In this document: positions 43,529 to 56,200 of the stretch, in pieces | Layout of the letters: every line of letters starts with the position of its first letter | Numbering within the stretch: the stretch's first letter is position 1 | DNA from: Neodontobutis hainanensis | Lineage: Eukaryota; Chordata; Actinopteri; Gobiiformes; Odontobutidae | Length of the DNA stretch: 64,000 nucleotides | Direction of reading: 5' to 3' | Assembly: GCA_024349245.1 (NCBI GenBank) | Contig: JALDNG010000022.1 | Location: forward strand, 12,656,501-12,720,500 | Notes under the pieces: model-generated | What the model was told of the DNA's origin: nothing | Seen by the model: the letters and a program-made list of their open reading frames with translations, nothing else | Database searches by the model: none | Position numbers and translations under genes: made by a program

Positions 43529-46350
43529 ATGATTGTGCGCCAGCTTTCCTGTAGAGGCTTTATAAGCGCACACTTGTATGCTCACTTGGGAAAGCCCAGG
43601 GGCAACCAAGAGATGGCCAGGCCCAGCTCAGGTACACATTTCATTAAATACAAAATTTTAGTTTAATTTATTAATCACTATAACTCACCATTATGTTTAG
43701 TTTATTGTAACAGCATGTTTCTGTAATTGTATGCACTAAATGGTTATTAGTCTGCTATATTGTGTAGTTATAGTATTAACTATGTTTGACTTTGTTTGAT
43801 AGTGTATACTGAGGTGGCCCAGTAGCACACAACTCAATGACTTTAAAAAAAAACGCAAACAAGCTTGCAACAACATAAAAACAAACAAACTCACAACACA
43901 AAAACATTACAAAAGCAAACATAAGCTTACAATTCAACATTAATTAAAAGCTAATATAAGCTTACAACACAACAGAAATGCTCTAGACCACTAGGGGGGG
44001 CTATTATCCCATCCCACCCTAGTTGTGAGCCTATGTTTGCTTTTTTAAATGTTAATGTGCTGTGCACTAGCCTACTGGGCCATCGTAGTATAGGAATTAA
44101 AAGTGCCAACCCATACCTTATATAGCCTATACAGTGTCTATTAAAAGGCCTGTGCGTATAAATAACCAGCTTCTGTTGGTATTTTGATTAGACCTGGCAG
44201 CCTTCAGAGAGGTTTTCTGTAAGGCCAAGAATATAGCCATCATTACTGGAGCAGGCGTCAGTGCTGAGAGTGGAGTCCCCACCTTCAGAGGAGCAGGAGG
44301 TTACTGGAGAAAATGGGAAGCGCAGGTTTGGCATCTTAATACCAAATATATATACATATATGCAGGTTAAATTTGACTTATAGACCATTGGTGAATATAT
44401 ATCCAGTTTTAACTTAAACAGTAATCCTTTTACAGTTATCACTCTGTAAAGAACTCACAAAAGAATATCTAATGCGGACCAGGAGATTTCTTTTTAGTTT
44501 GTGGTAAAGATGCAGTACAATGCAACAATTGTCTAAAAGATATTATCAACAACAACATAATAAATAATAATAATGTTTTAGAGCACTGTGAATCTTTTTG
44601 ACAATCTCCTTAAAAAGTGATTTATTTGCCAGATTAGGAGGAGGTTGTAAGATTGCCCAGTTCAATGTAAGACAATGTGGGCCTCATTATTTTCATTTGT
44701 TCTGCGACAGGAACTGGCAACCCCAGAGGCCTTCTCCAGAAATCCCTCACGTGTTTGGGAGTTTTACCACTACCGTCGAGAGGTCATGCTCACAAAAAAT
44801 CCCAATCCTGCCCATTTGGCAATCGCTGAGTGTGAGGCCCGACTGAGCAAACAGGGACGTCAAGTAACTGTTGTTACTCAGAATATAGATGAACTCCATC
44901 GCAGAGCTGGATCAAAGAATGTCTTGGAAATTCATGGTAAGTAGAAAATAAAAATAGGAGAATTGTAGTAGAAAGACTAAATATGTTGGTCATATTATTG
45001 AAATAATAAGTGCAACGCTAAAGATATGCTTGTTCATCAGTTTTATGTTGTAATAAGAACTTAGTACTAGTTAATTAAGGCAATATGTCAGTTTGCGATT
45101 ATGCTTTACCTTTTCCTTTGTTTAATTATAAAACGGTTAATTAATTGGCTTTCCAGGTTTCTATTTTCCGGGATCTCTTTCATTTGTAACTTTGTCATTT
45201 TAGGAAGTCTATTTAGAACTCGGTGTATGACCTGCGGTCATGAAGCTGCCAATTACAAAAGCCCGATTTGTGCTGCACTGGAGGGCAAAGGGTAAGAGGT
45301 TTACATCAACAATACCAAAATTATATATGAGATATTAATCTCATTCATTTGAGTACAGAATGCCAGGGGAAATCAGAAGGTTGGCAGGCTGTCAGGTGTC
45401 ACCTTCTAAATAACACCTGAATGACACAGTGAAATGGAAAATCCGCATGCAAAGTAAAATGTCACTTGTCATTTATCTGGCATTTCCAATTAACGTGACA
45501 ACAGAAATAAATAATGTATAATATATTACTCACCCTTGTCTTTTATTTAAAGAACAGCCACATCTTTAATTTAATCACAACTAAACATGTCATTGATCTG
45601 CATTATTAATAATCTTAAAATTAATACATTACTCACTAATTTTGCTCTTTAGAGCTCCAGACCCTGACACACAAGATGCACAGATCCCTGTCCAGCTGCT
45701 GCCCAGGTAAAGTGATGTGGAGTATCCCTTTCTGCTTTGAGGTCATGTTATATATTTTTGATTTGTCGGTTGCATGTTCCAGGTGTGAACAAAAAGGCTG
45801 TAGCGGCCTCGTGAGACCAGCTGTGGTTTGGTTTGGAGAGACTCTAGACTCAGGCATCCTCGCCCAGGCAGAAAGAGTCCTGGACAGCTGTGACCTGTGC
45901 CTTGTTGTGAGTGTGGAATTAGTAAATTCATCAGGCATTTCTACCAGTATTATTAGCAGTAGCCCCAACAAAGCTCATGTTTTGACAGCAGTCCTTAATA
46001 AGTACTTTCCAAGCAATAACTTTTGTGACTTGATAGCACTGACGTTCTGACATGGATTTACCTTTTTGTACAGGTTGGTACCTCATCAGTTGTGTATCCA
46101 GCGGCCATGTTTGCTCCCCAGGTGGCAGCTGCAGGTGTTCCTGTGGCCGAATTCAACATGGAAAATACTCCAGCCACTATGCGCTTTAAGTATGTTTTCA
46201 TCTAGAATTGTCAACTAAAATTAAAATAACGTGGCTCACTTTCTGGACTACAAGCAAAAACAGTAAATGTGTTTCAGGTTCCACTTCCATGGCCCCTGTG
46301 GGACCACTTTACCCCCTGCTTTGGCTCTTCACGAGAACGAACAACAGTGA
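43529..46350 (+). CDS. sirt5: NAD-dependent protein deacylase sirtuin-5, mitochondrial (eight coding exons, 305 aa)
   Basis: SIRT5 removes succinyl, malonyl and glutaryl groups from lysines, using NAD+, mainly in mitochondria. Exons are 43529-43631, 44192-44325, 44711-44936, 45204-45291, 45653-45706, 45783-45906, 46074-46189 and 46278-46350; they total 918 bp with GT-AG junctions and matching phases. The N-terminus (MIVRQLSCRGFISAHLYAHL) is basic and lacks acids, as a mitochondrial presequence should. Family motifs: GAGVSAESGVPTFRG (NAD fold); Tyr98 and Arg101 in YHYRR (human Tyr102/Arg105, which give acidic-acyl specificity); TQNIDELH; catalytic His154; four zinc cysteines at 162, 165, 203 and 208; and GTSSVVYPAAMFAP. 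Length is close to human (310 aa). All key residues are intact. It is divergent from phactr1. Confidence 0.97.
43811..44092. mobile_element. Short inverted-repeat element in sirt5 intron 1
   Basis: GGTGGCCCAGTAG near 43812-43825 is matched by CTACTGGGCCAT near 44073-44085 in inverse orientation. Between them is a mostly A/C-rich strand with repeated AAGCTTACAAC blocks and no open frame. The ends and flanks suggest a non-autonomous DNA transposon, though the target duplication is not clear. Confidence 0.5.
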
Positions 46351-46533
46351 AATTGGTTTGGACCCTCTCTGTACTCAGACCAGACTGTATAACACTGCAG
46401 CATGTACAGGAAAGAATGGCTATTTTATTATCAATATCGACTTTGAGTAGAACTGGGATCATAAAATTAAAATGTTTGCAAATGTAAAGTATTCCTTTGT
46501 GCTGTCTTGACAAAGACTGAATGTGGCGTTATA

Positions 46534-46539
46534 AATAAA
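46534..46539 (+). terminator. sirt5 polyadenylation signal
   Basis: AATAAA lies 184 bp after the sirt5 stop, the first such hexamer downstream and at a normal 3' UTR distance. Confidence 0.65.
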
Positions 46540-48403
46540 ATGCATTTAAGACAACAGGGAAATTTGCAGAGTAGGTCAATCAAAACACTGTTAATCAAAC
46601 ACTATGCTCTTGATAATACATCATTGGAAGTCTATGTGAAGTGAATACTGTAAGTTAAAGTTGAATGTGTTACAGTAGAGGGCAGTGTTTAGCTACTGCT
46701 GTGTACTGTAAGTAACTTTGTAGCTGCAGAGGGAAATTGCCTCCTTGTGAAGGATCTGTGGGTTCTGCCTGGAATATGTGGTGTGTGACAGTTCAGTGTT
46801 GTCTGAATTTATAGACAGTGATGAATAGAGAGCCTCTAGCAGGTTCCATTCCACAGAGTAGATCACGGAAGCCAGCAACTGTTTATTTTCTCAGTTTGGT
46901 TTCAGCCGGCATTTAAAAAAAAGTGTATTTAATTCAAATCGATTTTAATAAAATATATGCAGTGTGTTTCTGTGCATAGTCTTTTTTCATTTTCTGTGAA
47001 ATAAAGTACAGGAAGCAGCTTGATTTTTTTATGTTGATTTTTTTTAACATCCAGTAATTATAGGTGTGATTAATTTTTTTATTTTCATTTACGTAATCAT
47101 TATCTACCACCTTTTTATTGGTATACACAGCTCCGCACATCTTGTTATACAACAAATTATGAAAGGATCTTGTTACACATTGTAACTGGTAATGTGCAGA
47201 TATTTTTCAGAGGGTAACTGTCAGCCCTGTTTAAACCATAGTGATAATCGCAGTTGTTATTATTGATCAGTCCAACAATAACCAGTCTTAAAACAGGTTT
47301 CATATTAGTCCCCATACACACTACACACAAGCATATCTTTGAACACACAATACAGTCTCAGTCTCATTGCTTCCCCCTTGTCTCTACTTTATCAGTGTGT
47401 TCCTCTTCTTTCATCTGATCACCTGCCATGTCTGGTATTTGAGACGGCGGGCATTCCCCCTCCTCACCCACCCTGACTACGCCTCCATCACCTGCTCATT
47501 ATAGAGAGGATGATGGTCCGATTGTCCCCTATGACTCTGCTCCAAAAATAACAGAGCCAATTTCCCGCCTGTTAGGCGGTGATTTCACACCAATCTGAGT
47601 TGTACTGTCCAGCTAAGCCTGTCAGACACACAGAGATATAAAGTGGAGAAGAAAAGCAAAGCAAAGAAATGCAAAATGTAGTACTGGGTGTAATGTTTCT
47701 GAAAATACAAGGCCTTTATCCCACAGACATCCTGCCACCACACATCCCAGCTGTGGCTTCCATAAACATTTATCTTCTACTGTAACAGGTGACATTTGAA
47801 ACTGCTTTTGCAAGATCACAATTTTCAACAAGAATGGATAAGGACACACATCACAAAAGCCATATATCGTTGTCATTTATTAGTTTGGTTTACAATGTGA
47901 TATTTAATATTTATGCCATGGAATTGTAAGTTATAGTAATTGAACCTAAATCTCGCAGATAAATTTCATCTAAGGACAATGACATGGAAACAACTTAGAG
48001 GCAGGACTGCAGTAAATGCTCATTTGGCTGGAGGGGGAGTCAAAATATAAATCTGATACCAAGTTAATTCCATTTAAGGGTTTGTCTTATTACTGAGCAT
48101 ATCAGAGATGTTATGTAAGCGTAGTAGGTGTGGGAAAGAAGGCCAAAACCAAATACTAAACCTACCAGAACCTAATGGCATAGACACAATATAAACACAT
48201 AGTTTATGTGGGGTATATTTGTGGATAGAGGTAAACAAGCTATATGACCTTTTAGATTGGATTTCCTGTTGAGATAAATAAATATTTGAGATATATTCCA
48301 AATATAGCAGAAAGGCTGTAGAATTAATGGATGGTTGTTTCATATTTTTCCAACCCACAACCCTAACCATTAGAATTATGTTACAAATACTTTATTCACA
48401 CAC
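46540..48403. other. Intergenic DNA downstream of sirt5, no gene identified
   Basis: No convincing exon. Minus-strand open frames at 46693-46878 and 47622-47876 have no recognisable domain. The 47400-47600 block is less AT-rich than its flanks and might be a conserved non-coding element or a terminal exon of the minus-strand gene inferred upstream. Confidence 0.4.
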
Positions 48404-51400
48404 CTGGAGGCGTTGAATGAGGGATGTGAACACTCCTTTCTGCTCTGGCAGCCAGTCACTGAAGCTGCTGCAATGAAAACAAGACTTAGAGCATCCTACT
48501 CTCATGCTCAGCCAAGGCCGGTGTGAGGTTACAGTAAATATCCCCTTCAATGTCACTATGTCACCATCACACACACGTCAGAAGGGTTATATTCCTCACA
48601 GCCGCAGCTTTGCTGGCCACTGTTTTTATGAGCTGTGCACCCACATGTGACCTCCAATGGGCAGGGGCTAGTGTTTGCCTGTGTGCTTTCGAGTGCACGC
48701 CTGACTCTTGGGATTGGAGCAGTGTAGCCTATTTCCCAGAAGTTTGTCAGTTTATTTAGTGCAAACATTTGAAAATATTTTATTGCTATTTGTTAAGAAT
48801 TTTCACTTGGGGGTTAGATGTTTTCTTTTCTGTATTTCTGTAGCTGCAAGGGTCATTAAAAAAAGAAAATAAGATGCTAAGTTACAGAGGGATGAAAGTT
48901 AGGCTTTGGAAGTCAGTGTGGATCAATTTTTAAAAAACAATTTACTGCTCAGAACATTTTTGTTCTATTTTGATAACTGTAGTTTTCCAAGAATGTAACT
49001 TCTGCCACCACCTTGGCTTACCTTTTCAGACAGCTTGATTAAACGTGTATGTGGATAAATAATTTGCCTCTACACAACTTCTTGACAGAAATTGCAATTA
49101 GGGACTTTTTCTCCCCAACTTCACTAAGTAGAGCATCATATTTTATTCATTCGACTGGCAAACGGTGAAAGTGAATTAACTCGTGAGCTGCTGTTCCACA
49201 GAAGCCCACCCCATCCATCCACTAACACACTGTAGTACCTGCAACTCACAGCACTATTGATTTTTAATTCACACTCTGGAAAATGTATACTTTATTCATT
49301 CTGTGAAGAAAATCTGCTTTTGCCGCAGGAACTGCAGCTGTGGTGTGAGATATATACAACATGTGCACTCCCAGATTGTGGATTTCTCTCTTAGTAAGGA
49401 CCAACAAAGACAGAACACGTCTGGCATAATCATTTTTTTAATCTTAACACTGTTAGCTTAGTTTAGTGTTTCTCCCTTGGCTTTATGTAAATATTTTAAC
49501 GTGTTTGTGTGTATGCTTACTATATAGTCTTCTGTATTGTGCTTTGTTTTTTAAACATTTCTTGAAAAACAAATTTCAAATTATTTTCACTTTGCAACAT
49601 GTCCAAAGGTCATTTTAAAAAAAATTTGGAGAAAAAAGTCTGCCTAGTCTCCCAGTGTATTGCAACAACACATGAGGGAAAATGACTGTTTCCACAAAGA
49701 TTTGCATTCTTGAAATAATGTAAAATATACTGTACATTTAGTCTGTGAAGCATGCCCAATTTTTGGTTTCAACCTTCTCAACTGTCAGCATCTTGTTCTT
49801 GTGTTAAAAATATACTAAAAATGTCTTTCTCAGTTTGAAAAAATGTCCAGTTTTCTAAGTCTTTTTCTGCATGTGTCAAAACTCTTATATTTTACTTTTT
49901 AAATCAGTAAAAATGATGTCACATCACCAGTAGTGCCATCAATTTCATAATTTGCCCTAAGGTTTAAAAAGTCATATTGTCATATTCAGATTTGTTTACT
50001 GCTCACATCGATGCAGTCTTTACCATGAACAATAATACCACACTTCAAAATAATCACATTTTTCCCCAAATAAAGTCTTTGTTTTGCAGGAAAAGCTTCC
50101 CCAAATGTCCTGAAGTTGAAAAATGTGTTCACTCTTTAGGACTTATAATCAAAGTGTTCTCACAAAGATAAATGTTCTTCAAACACACAGATTTGTTTAC
50201 TGGCAGTGTGGCGCTGGAACCGAGTGCTAATGTGTTGCTGTGGGAACTAAGAAGTGTGTATCACCTCAGCAGAATGAAGCCTGCTGCACGTTACTGTATA
50301 CACACACTTCCCACATCATCACATAAAGCTGCGCCTGCTTCGGCACGTACTCATGTACACAGACATTCATGGCAAAATGTTGATTTTGTTTTCCTGGTGT
50401 TTTCTACAGCTGTACCCAGGTGTAGGCCTTTGTGGTACTTTGTTTTCCATCACATTTAATCACTGGTTCAGTCAATGCTTGATCTTGATAATGATATTAA
50501 AAAACATCATGTGGATGTGGGTGTAAAATGCAAACAAGGCTTGATAGTATTTTTGTTTAAATTACATTGAAACTAGATTTATTGTAGGCATAAAAAATGC
50601 TCTGTTAATCATTTGAGATCAATTGGGTCATATGATATTCATTTATTTTCTACCACTTTATATTCAACCTCTTATCCTGTGAAAGGTTGCAGGGGCTGGA
50701 GTCTATCCAAGCTACAATGGGCTTGAAGCAAAAGACACCCAGGACAACTGCTCATTATTCAGAGGGCTTACACTTACAAAGATACTGACAGAACATTCAC
50801 TCAGATATTCACAACAGATATTCTCTATAGCAAACTGTAGGCACTTTAGCATTTGGCACTTAGCCTATGTTATTGTAAAATTATTGTAAAATTATGATGT
50901 GTTGTAATTGTCTAGTGCTTGTTAGTTGTAAATACTTTTTCTTACCCTGAACTACTAACATGAGGAAGTTATGGTACAGTAACAAAATACTATCATTTAG
51001 CGAATAGCCTACAGTTACAATACACTACAGTGTTAATATCAACACACAGCAATGCACATTATTAGCAGGTTATATTTATTATGAGTTTTGTTGCCAGACA
51101 TACTGTATACATTTAAAATGGTATTATTGTTCATACTTTTTCATCTTTGTTGATTTTGAGCATCTCTCGTCTGTGTGTGTTGGGCAGAACAGTAGAACAG
51201 TGTTGTTTAACAAGCTTAGCAGGATCAGGTGCTGAGTAATCTGTTGATAATGAGCCTCGCTGAGCAGTGTGTCATTGTGTGTGTACTGTCTGTGTACTGT
51301 GTGACTCTGTGTGTGTGTACCTTTCTGGGATGAATGACACAAACACCTGGCTGTACCTCAGCTTAGGCACAGTCACATATCTGTAAAATATCTCTTACTA

Positions 51401-53218
51401 TTGATTAATTATTTGTTTGTTTTGTTATTTTTTTTTTCTTTCTTGTGCTTAGTTCATTGGGGTCGCGGCTGGAGCCTATCCCAGCAACTTTTCGGTTTGA
51501 GGCGGGGTACACCTAACCTTGCAGCTGGATTCTCGTGAGATTTGGGGAAAGGTGGAGCAGACTATGTACTGTGGAGCAGGTTCAGGTTAGAGTCAGGTTA
51601 AGGTACACCATGGATGTTGGCCAGTTTGTCACAGGGCTGGCACTTAGAGGCAGACATTGACAGACAGCCATTCACTTTTACATTCATTCTCATTCACTAG
51701 GGGCATTATTTTGTATTATTTTTAGATTTACTGTACAGTCTGCAGATGGTTTACAGAGGTGGACTATAGATTTCATATATTGACACTTTTGTCCATTTAA
51801 AAAAGAATAATTGATTGATGATACTTTATTGTTATTACATCAATTTTATATATCGCTTTTCTGGGGACGCAAAGACGCTTAACATATCAATTATTCCTTC
51901 ATACACAGTCACACACTGATGGTAAGCTACATCTGTAACCACAGCTGCCCTGCGGCACACTGACAGAGACGTGGCAGCCATTCCGCGCCAACGGCCTCTC
52001 CGACCATCACCACATACATTCACATTCTTACACAATCATACAAGGCAAGCTGGGTTAAGTGTCTTGCCCAAGGACACAACAACAGTATGAACTGTGGGGA
52101 GAGCAAGACCTACTACCTTCCGGTTGAAGGACAGCCTCTCTACCACTGAGCCACTGCCACCCCATTGATTTTCATTCAGGCGCAATGAAATTATATACTT
52201 ATTCAAATTTTTAAAAGGTGTTTGCCTTACTTTGTTAGCAAGTTAATTCTCATCTATGTGTCCTGTCTTTGTTGGGCAGGCTTTAACTGAATTAAGATGA
52301 CTGAGGCTGGTGCTCTTCCCAATCACTCCAGATTGGGCTTTTGGAGTGAAAATCCTCCAGGGAAGCACTAATCCCTGACGGTCGGGAGCAATTTTTATTC
52401 CGTAAGCAAAGCTTTCTCTCTCTTGCTTGCTTTCTCTCTTGGTCTATCACTCTATTTATAGCTCTCTTAAGCTGTTCTGCGTGCCACTGTTTACATTTAG
52501 ATCCCCTTCTCTTTAGACTTAGAGCCCCCTCCTCTTGTTCCTGCTTGTCCCCCAGTTCCTCTGGCAGAAGATTTAAAAGCAGCAAATCTCTATTTACTAG
52601 TGTGTTCACATAACGGTGAGGATGAAATGGGGAGATAGAGAGATTATGAGGAAGGCAGCTCGACAGATAGAGGTGCAGAGAGATGCAGAAAAGACAGTGA
52701 CGGGGAGATGTGAAGTGACAAGCATATCTGAATGTATATTCCGGGTGGTCGGCAGGCTGTCTCTGGTTTGGACACTGAGTCAGATTGTAATAGGGGAGGA
52801 AGAGAAGAAAGACGCTGTGAGTTGAAAGAAAGATGGAAGAGGATTGTGCCACGTTTGAAGCAAATTGCAAAGACATTATGCAGACCTTTAAAAAGATGTC
52901 CAAAGCGCCCTGACAAGGCACTAAGGTGTTGTTTCTTGAAATAAAAAGGCGTGGATTCTAATTCATACTGTAAGACAAGGTTTGCATACACGCCTCTATA
53001 GGTCAGACGGGCATGCAGCATAAGTGTGTAAAGAGGAAATCATGTGAAGGCCAGAGTGAGATGACATCACAGAAGTGAAGGGTTGCATTGATATTTCATT
53101 AAAAAAAACTCAAAAGGAAGGTAAAAACAAAGTGCATTTACTTGTAATAATCATCTTCTGACCCAAATTTGGAGAAAGGCTGTTTAGATATGTATGGTTG
53201 TCCAATGTCCACCTCCAT
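48404..53218 (-). CDS. Two linked coding exons of an unidentified minus-strand gene (partial)
   Basis: Exon A (53218-53142, 77 bp) follows the acceptor GTTGTGTGTTAG, begins with ATG and ends at a GTAAAT donor. Exon B (48467-48404, 64 bp) follows a good acceptor (GTTTTCATTGCAG) and ends CTCCAG before GTGTGTG. Exon A ends with two spare bases and exon B starts with one, so they join in frame. The product begins MEVDIGQPYISKQPF and continues through KFGSEDDYYN, SFSDWLPEQKG and VFTSLIQRLQ. It is acidic, shows no low complexity, and I do not recognise the family. Exon B ends in phase 0, so more exons must follow at lower coordinates, possibly beyond sirt5. It could also be chance, since short exons are weak evidence. 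Confidence 0.45.
50635..50800. repeat. Diverged teleost interspersed repeat
   Basis: TTGCAGGGGCTGGAGTCTATCC and ACACCCAGGACAACTG parts match the same family as 22395-22515 and 51450-51705, but are more diverged. Confidence 0.5.
51450..51705. repeat. Teleost interspersed repeat interrupted by a nested insert
   Basis: The core GGGGTCGCGGCTGGAGCCTATCC...GAGGCGGGGTACACC resumes after about 96 bp as TGGATGTTGGCCAGTTTGTC...GGGCTGGCAC. The gap is filled by a small element at 51514-51601. Confidence 0.65.
51514..51601. mobile_element. Tiny inverted-repeat insertion with an 8-bp target duplication
   Basis: The octamer GGTACACC occurs on both sides (51506-51513 and 51602-51609). The insert begins TAACCT and ends AGGTTA(A), a short inverted repeat. 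An 8-bp duplication is the hAT signature. The uninterrupted sister copy at 22395-22515 shows the empty site (GGTACACCCTGGACAG). Confidence 0.6.
51815..52165. repeat. Teleost interspersed repeat
   Basis: Blocks such as CTTTTCTGGGGACGCAAAGACGC, GCGCCAACGGCCTCTCCGACC, TTAAGTGTCTTGCCCAAGG and CTCTACCACTGAGCCACTG form a sequence found widely in fish genomes. The class of element is not clear from sequence. Confidence 0.6.
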
Positions 53219-56200
53219 CTAACACACAACAACAAGGACAAAATGTTCACTTGCTCTTAATAAATCTGCCATTGAGAGGTGCCTGATTATCAAATAGATT
53301 GTATACAAATGGATGTTGTGTGCCCATTGTGCCCCCATTCACTGATATTAGCCTTAACACAAGGCAATAAAATTGTAATTACATCCGGGCTTGTCGGATT
53401 ACTGCTTATGCACAAAACTATAGTTTTCAAATAGCACAAAAGGACGAACTGATCAAAAATACCCCACTCCCAGAGTTGTCATGTAGTAAAAACTTAGCTC
53501 TAGAGACCATGATTTTACGTTTCTTCTTTTGGAGCCTGCCCTCTGGTGGAGGGAGTGTATATTGTTGTATGGTGGTGCCCAATCGTGAGGACCATTTAAG
53601 GGGTCATGAGAGCGGCTTAGATTAACATCACTATTCATTTGACCTGTCCATGCCACTAATATTATGTGTTGTCAGCTGTATGTCTTTTTTACATAATAAT
53701 ACATTATAAAGGATAATGGTGCAGTCGCTATTTAAACAAAGTAAAAAATGTCAGGAACTGAAACGCACTGTAAAGACAAATTATGTTGTTAGATTAAATT
53801 GTTTTAGTCATAGGAGTAATAGAAGTACAAATGTTTGTTAGCCATTACTCTGTCCAAACTTACATTCTAAAGATAATCTATTGTTTGTTTTGGTCCAGCA
53901 TTTTGGACCATAACATATCCCTGTCTTTGTCCCACATTAATGTGTTTGTTTCTTTGGAGGTCAGCTTGCCCCAACAGCTGAGAAGTAGCAGTTTAGAGCA
54001 GCAGCTAACATTTAGCTCATTATGTAAATGCTAATCATCAGTTGTAGCACAGACCCCAGGGCTTTACAGATGCTCAGACACAACTAAGGCTGGCAAATTA
54101 GCACTTTGCATTAACTATTCTCATCCACAAAACAAAGGGATTTACTGTCACTTCTGGTAGCCACGGATGTACACCAATTTAATGTGATGGAGCAGGCTGG
54201 TCCTCTGTGTATTTTTCACTCAGACGAGGCACGCTTCCACTTGCACTTTCTGCCCAGTGTCAATAACATAATCAGATGTGGGGCTCACAGCTGCTCCGTC
54301 ACTGAAGGTGTATCTGTGTGTCGTCAGAAACATATACAAACATATACAGTGCAGTGTTTGGGCTGTGATACATTTTTTGGCTTGTTGGTCTCTTTTCCAG
54401 TACACTGGATTAAAAAAAAACTGAGTAAGATGTGAAGAGCTGGAGGAAGTGTCTGGGGAGCGGGAAGTCTGGGCGTCTCTGCTTAGACTACTGCCCCCGT
54501 GACCCGGCTCCGGATAAGCGGTAGAAGATGGATGGATGGATGGATGGATGGATGGATGGATGGATGAGTAAGATGTTATTTCTCTATTTAAAAGTGTAAT
54601 ACTTCAGATATAGATAGATTTTAACAAAGAATATTATTAGAATTAATAATACACTGTACAACACAGTATATTAACAATCAATGACAACAAATATAGGCAT
54701 TTTGTGACCAGTGTAATCTTACATCATTTACTTGTATTTATATTTTTGTAAAATGAGGGATTGCAGATTGCAAAAAAGGTTTTGAACAAAGCCTTGTAAA
54801 TGCTTGACAGAGTGACAGACGTGACCTAAGCTTAAGTTTTTTTAGACTTTTTTTTTAGACTTTTAGACACTGCTTTTCTATGAGTAAACACTGAAAGTCC
54901 CAGTGAAGTGCTCAGCTGAAAAGAAGGAAGTTTAGAGCAAAGTGAAGTCCTCTGACATCATATGATCATTTTCTTCCTATAATCCAGAAAAGCAGATTTA
55001 ATTAAATGAAACACGAGTGCAAACATGGACAGTGAGCGGACCCAATAGGCTTTGAAAATGGAAATTGTAAACTGCAGTGGCAATTTCATGGGAATTTCAA
55101 GCTCTGAGACATTTTGCACTGGATGATTCTGAGTTAATCTAATACAGTACATGAGGTCAATGTGACACACTGTAATGTACAAGCTTCACATGCTTAATTG
55201 TCAATGTTAGATAATTGTGCACCTCTGGACTGCAGCACTTCAACAGCAGCCCCTTGGCCGTCCATTTATCCAACACTCATTAGTCCCTCCTCTGCCGACG
55301 GATAGCTCTGATCTGCAAACATTGATTGGGATCAATAATTCACACCACTGGTTTAATATTTGATGTGCAGAGCTATAATCTTTCAGGGATAAGTGCCAAT
55401 GTTAAGTGTGAAACTCCGATGACAGGACACACACTGGTGATAATGAGTATTTGTGATTATGGCCTCGGCTTCCCTTCTTCTTGTCGCCTGTGCAACAGCT
55501 TCACTTGTGTCCCCAAGCTCCTGCTGCTGAATATTTGATGTGTCAGGTTGATTGTGGAGTGGACCCCAGACTGTGGTCACCAAGGGTTTCTCTGTCTGGT
55601 TGGCCGACTCTGCATCGATCAGGCTGGCCACCTGCTACTCTCTCATCTGAAAGTAATGAAACTATTGAAGTGCACTCGCAGAACAGCTAGTACAACAGAA
55701 AATACTTTCTCCTCATGGTTAAATCAGGACCACACTCAAAGGTTTATGACAGTCTTTGCTTTTTCATTTATTCTAGCCTGAGTTGAATACATTTGTGGTA
55801 CGACTTATTGCACTTGGTAACCCTGCCTTTATCTAAGAGAGTTGCTTTTCACATTTTTGTATGTTAGACCAAAAGAAAACAACTGAACACAATCAAATCA
55901 ATCCTAGATTTTACAGAATCAAGTAACAATGGTGACAATAAAACCACAAATAAGGTGACTCTTATTGGGTTGAATTAAATGTAGTCTCTGTGGGATAGTT
56001 CAGTATTTTGTAAATGTGCTTCTATTAGATTTTGGTGGGATGATAATTCCCTACACTAGATTTTTAAACATGTGATTGATAAAAGACATTTACACATTAT
56101 CCTGCAGAGAAATGCCCCATACATACATTTTGCACTCTCTCTTTAAGGTGGCCATGTAAGATCTTCCACTTGAGGTAAGAAAGAGTCCAATGATTATACT

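Larger units (their letters stand above)
48468..53141. other. Repeat-rich region between the two candidate exons
   Basis: This holds three repeat blocks, listed separately, and otherwise AT-rich sequence. The minus-strand frame at 52292-52921 (209 codons) is open but Ser/Leu/Arg-rich with no domain, and I do not support it as a gene. Confidence 0.5.

Noticed and set aside
46693..46878. Minus-strand 61-codon frame as a terminal exon
   Set aside because: Acceptor is weak and no family similarity is evident.
47622..47876. Minus-strand 84-codon frame with Cys-rich middle
   Set aside because: Possible acceptor at CACCTGTTACAG but no donor, no domain and no phase partner that I could establish.
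52292..53021. Overlapping minus-strand frames of 209 and 125 codons
   Set aside because: Low-complexity Ser/Leu composition, no splice structure, no domains; typical of CT-rich non-coding DNA.
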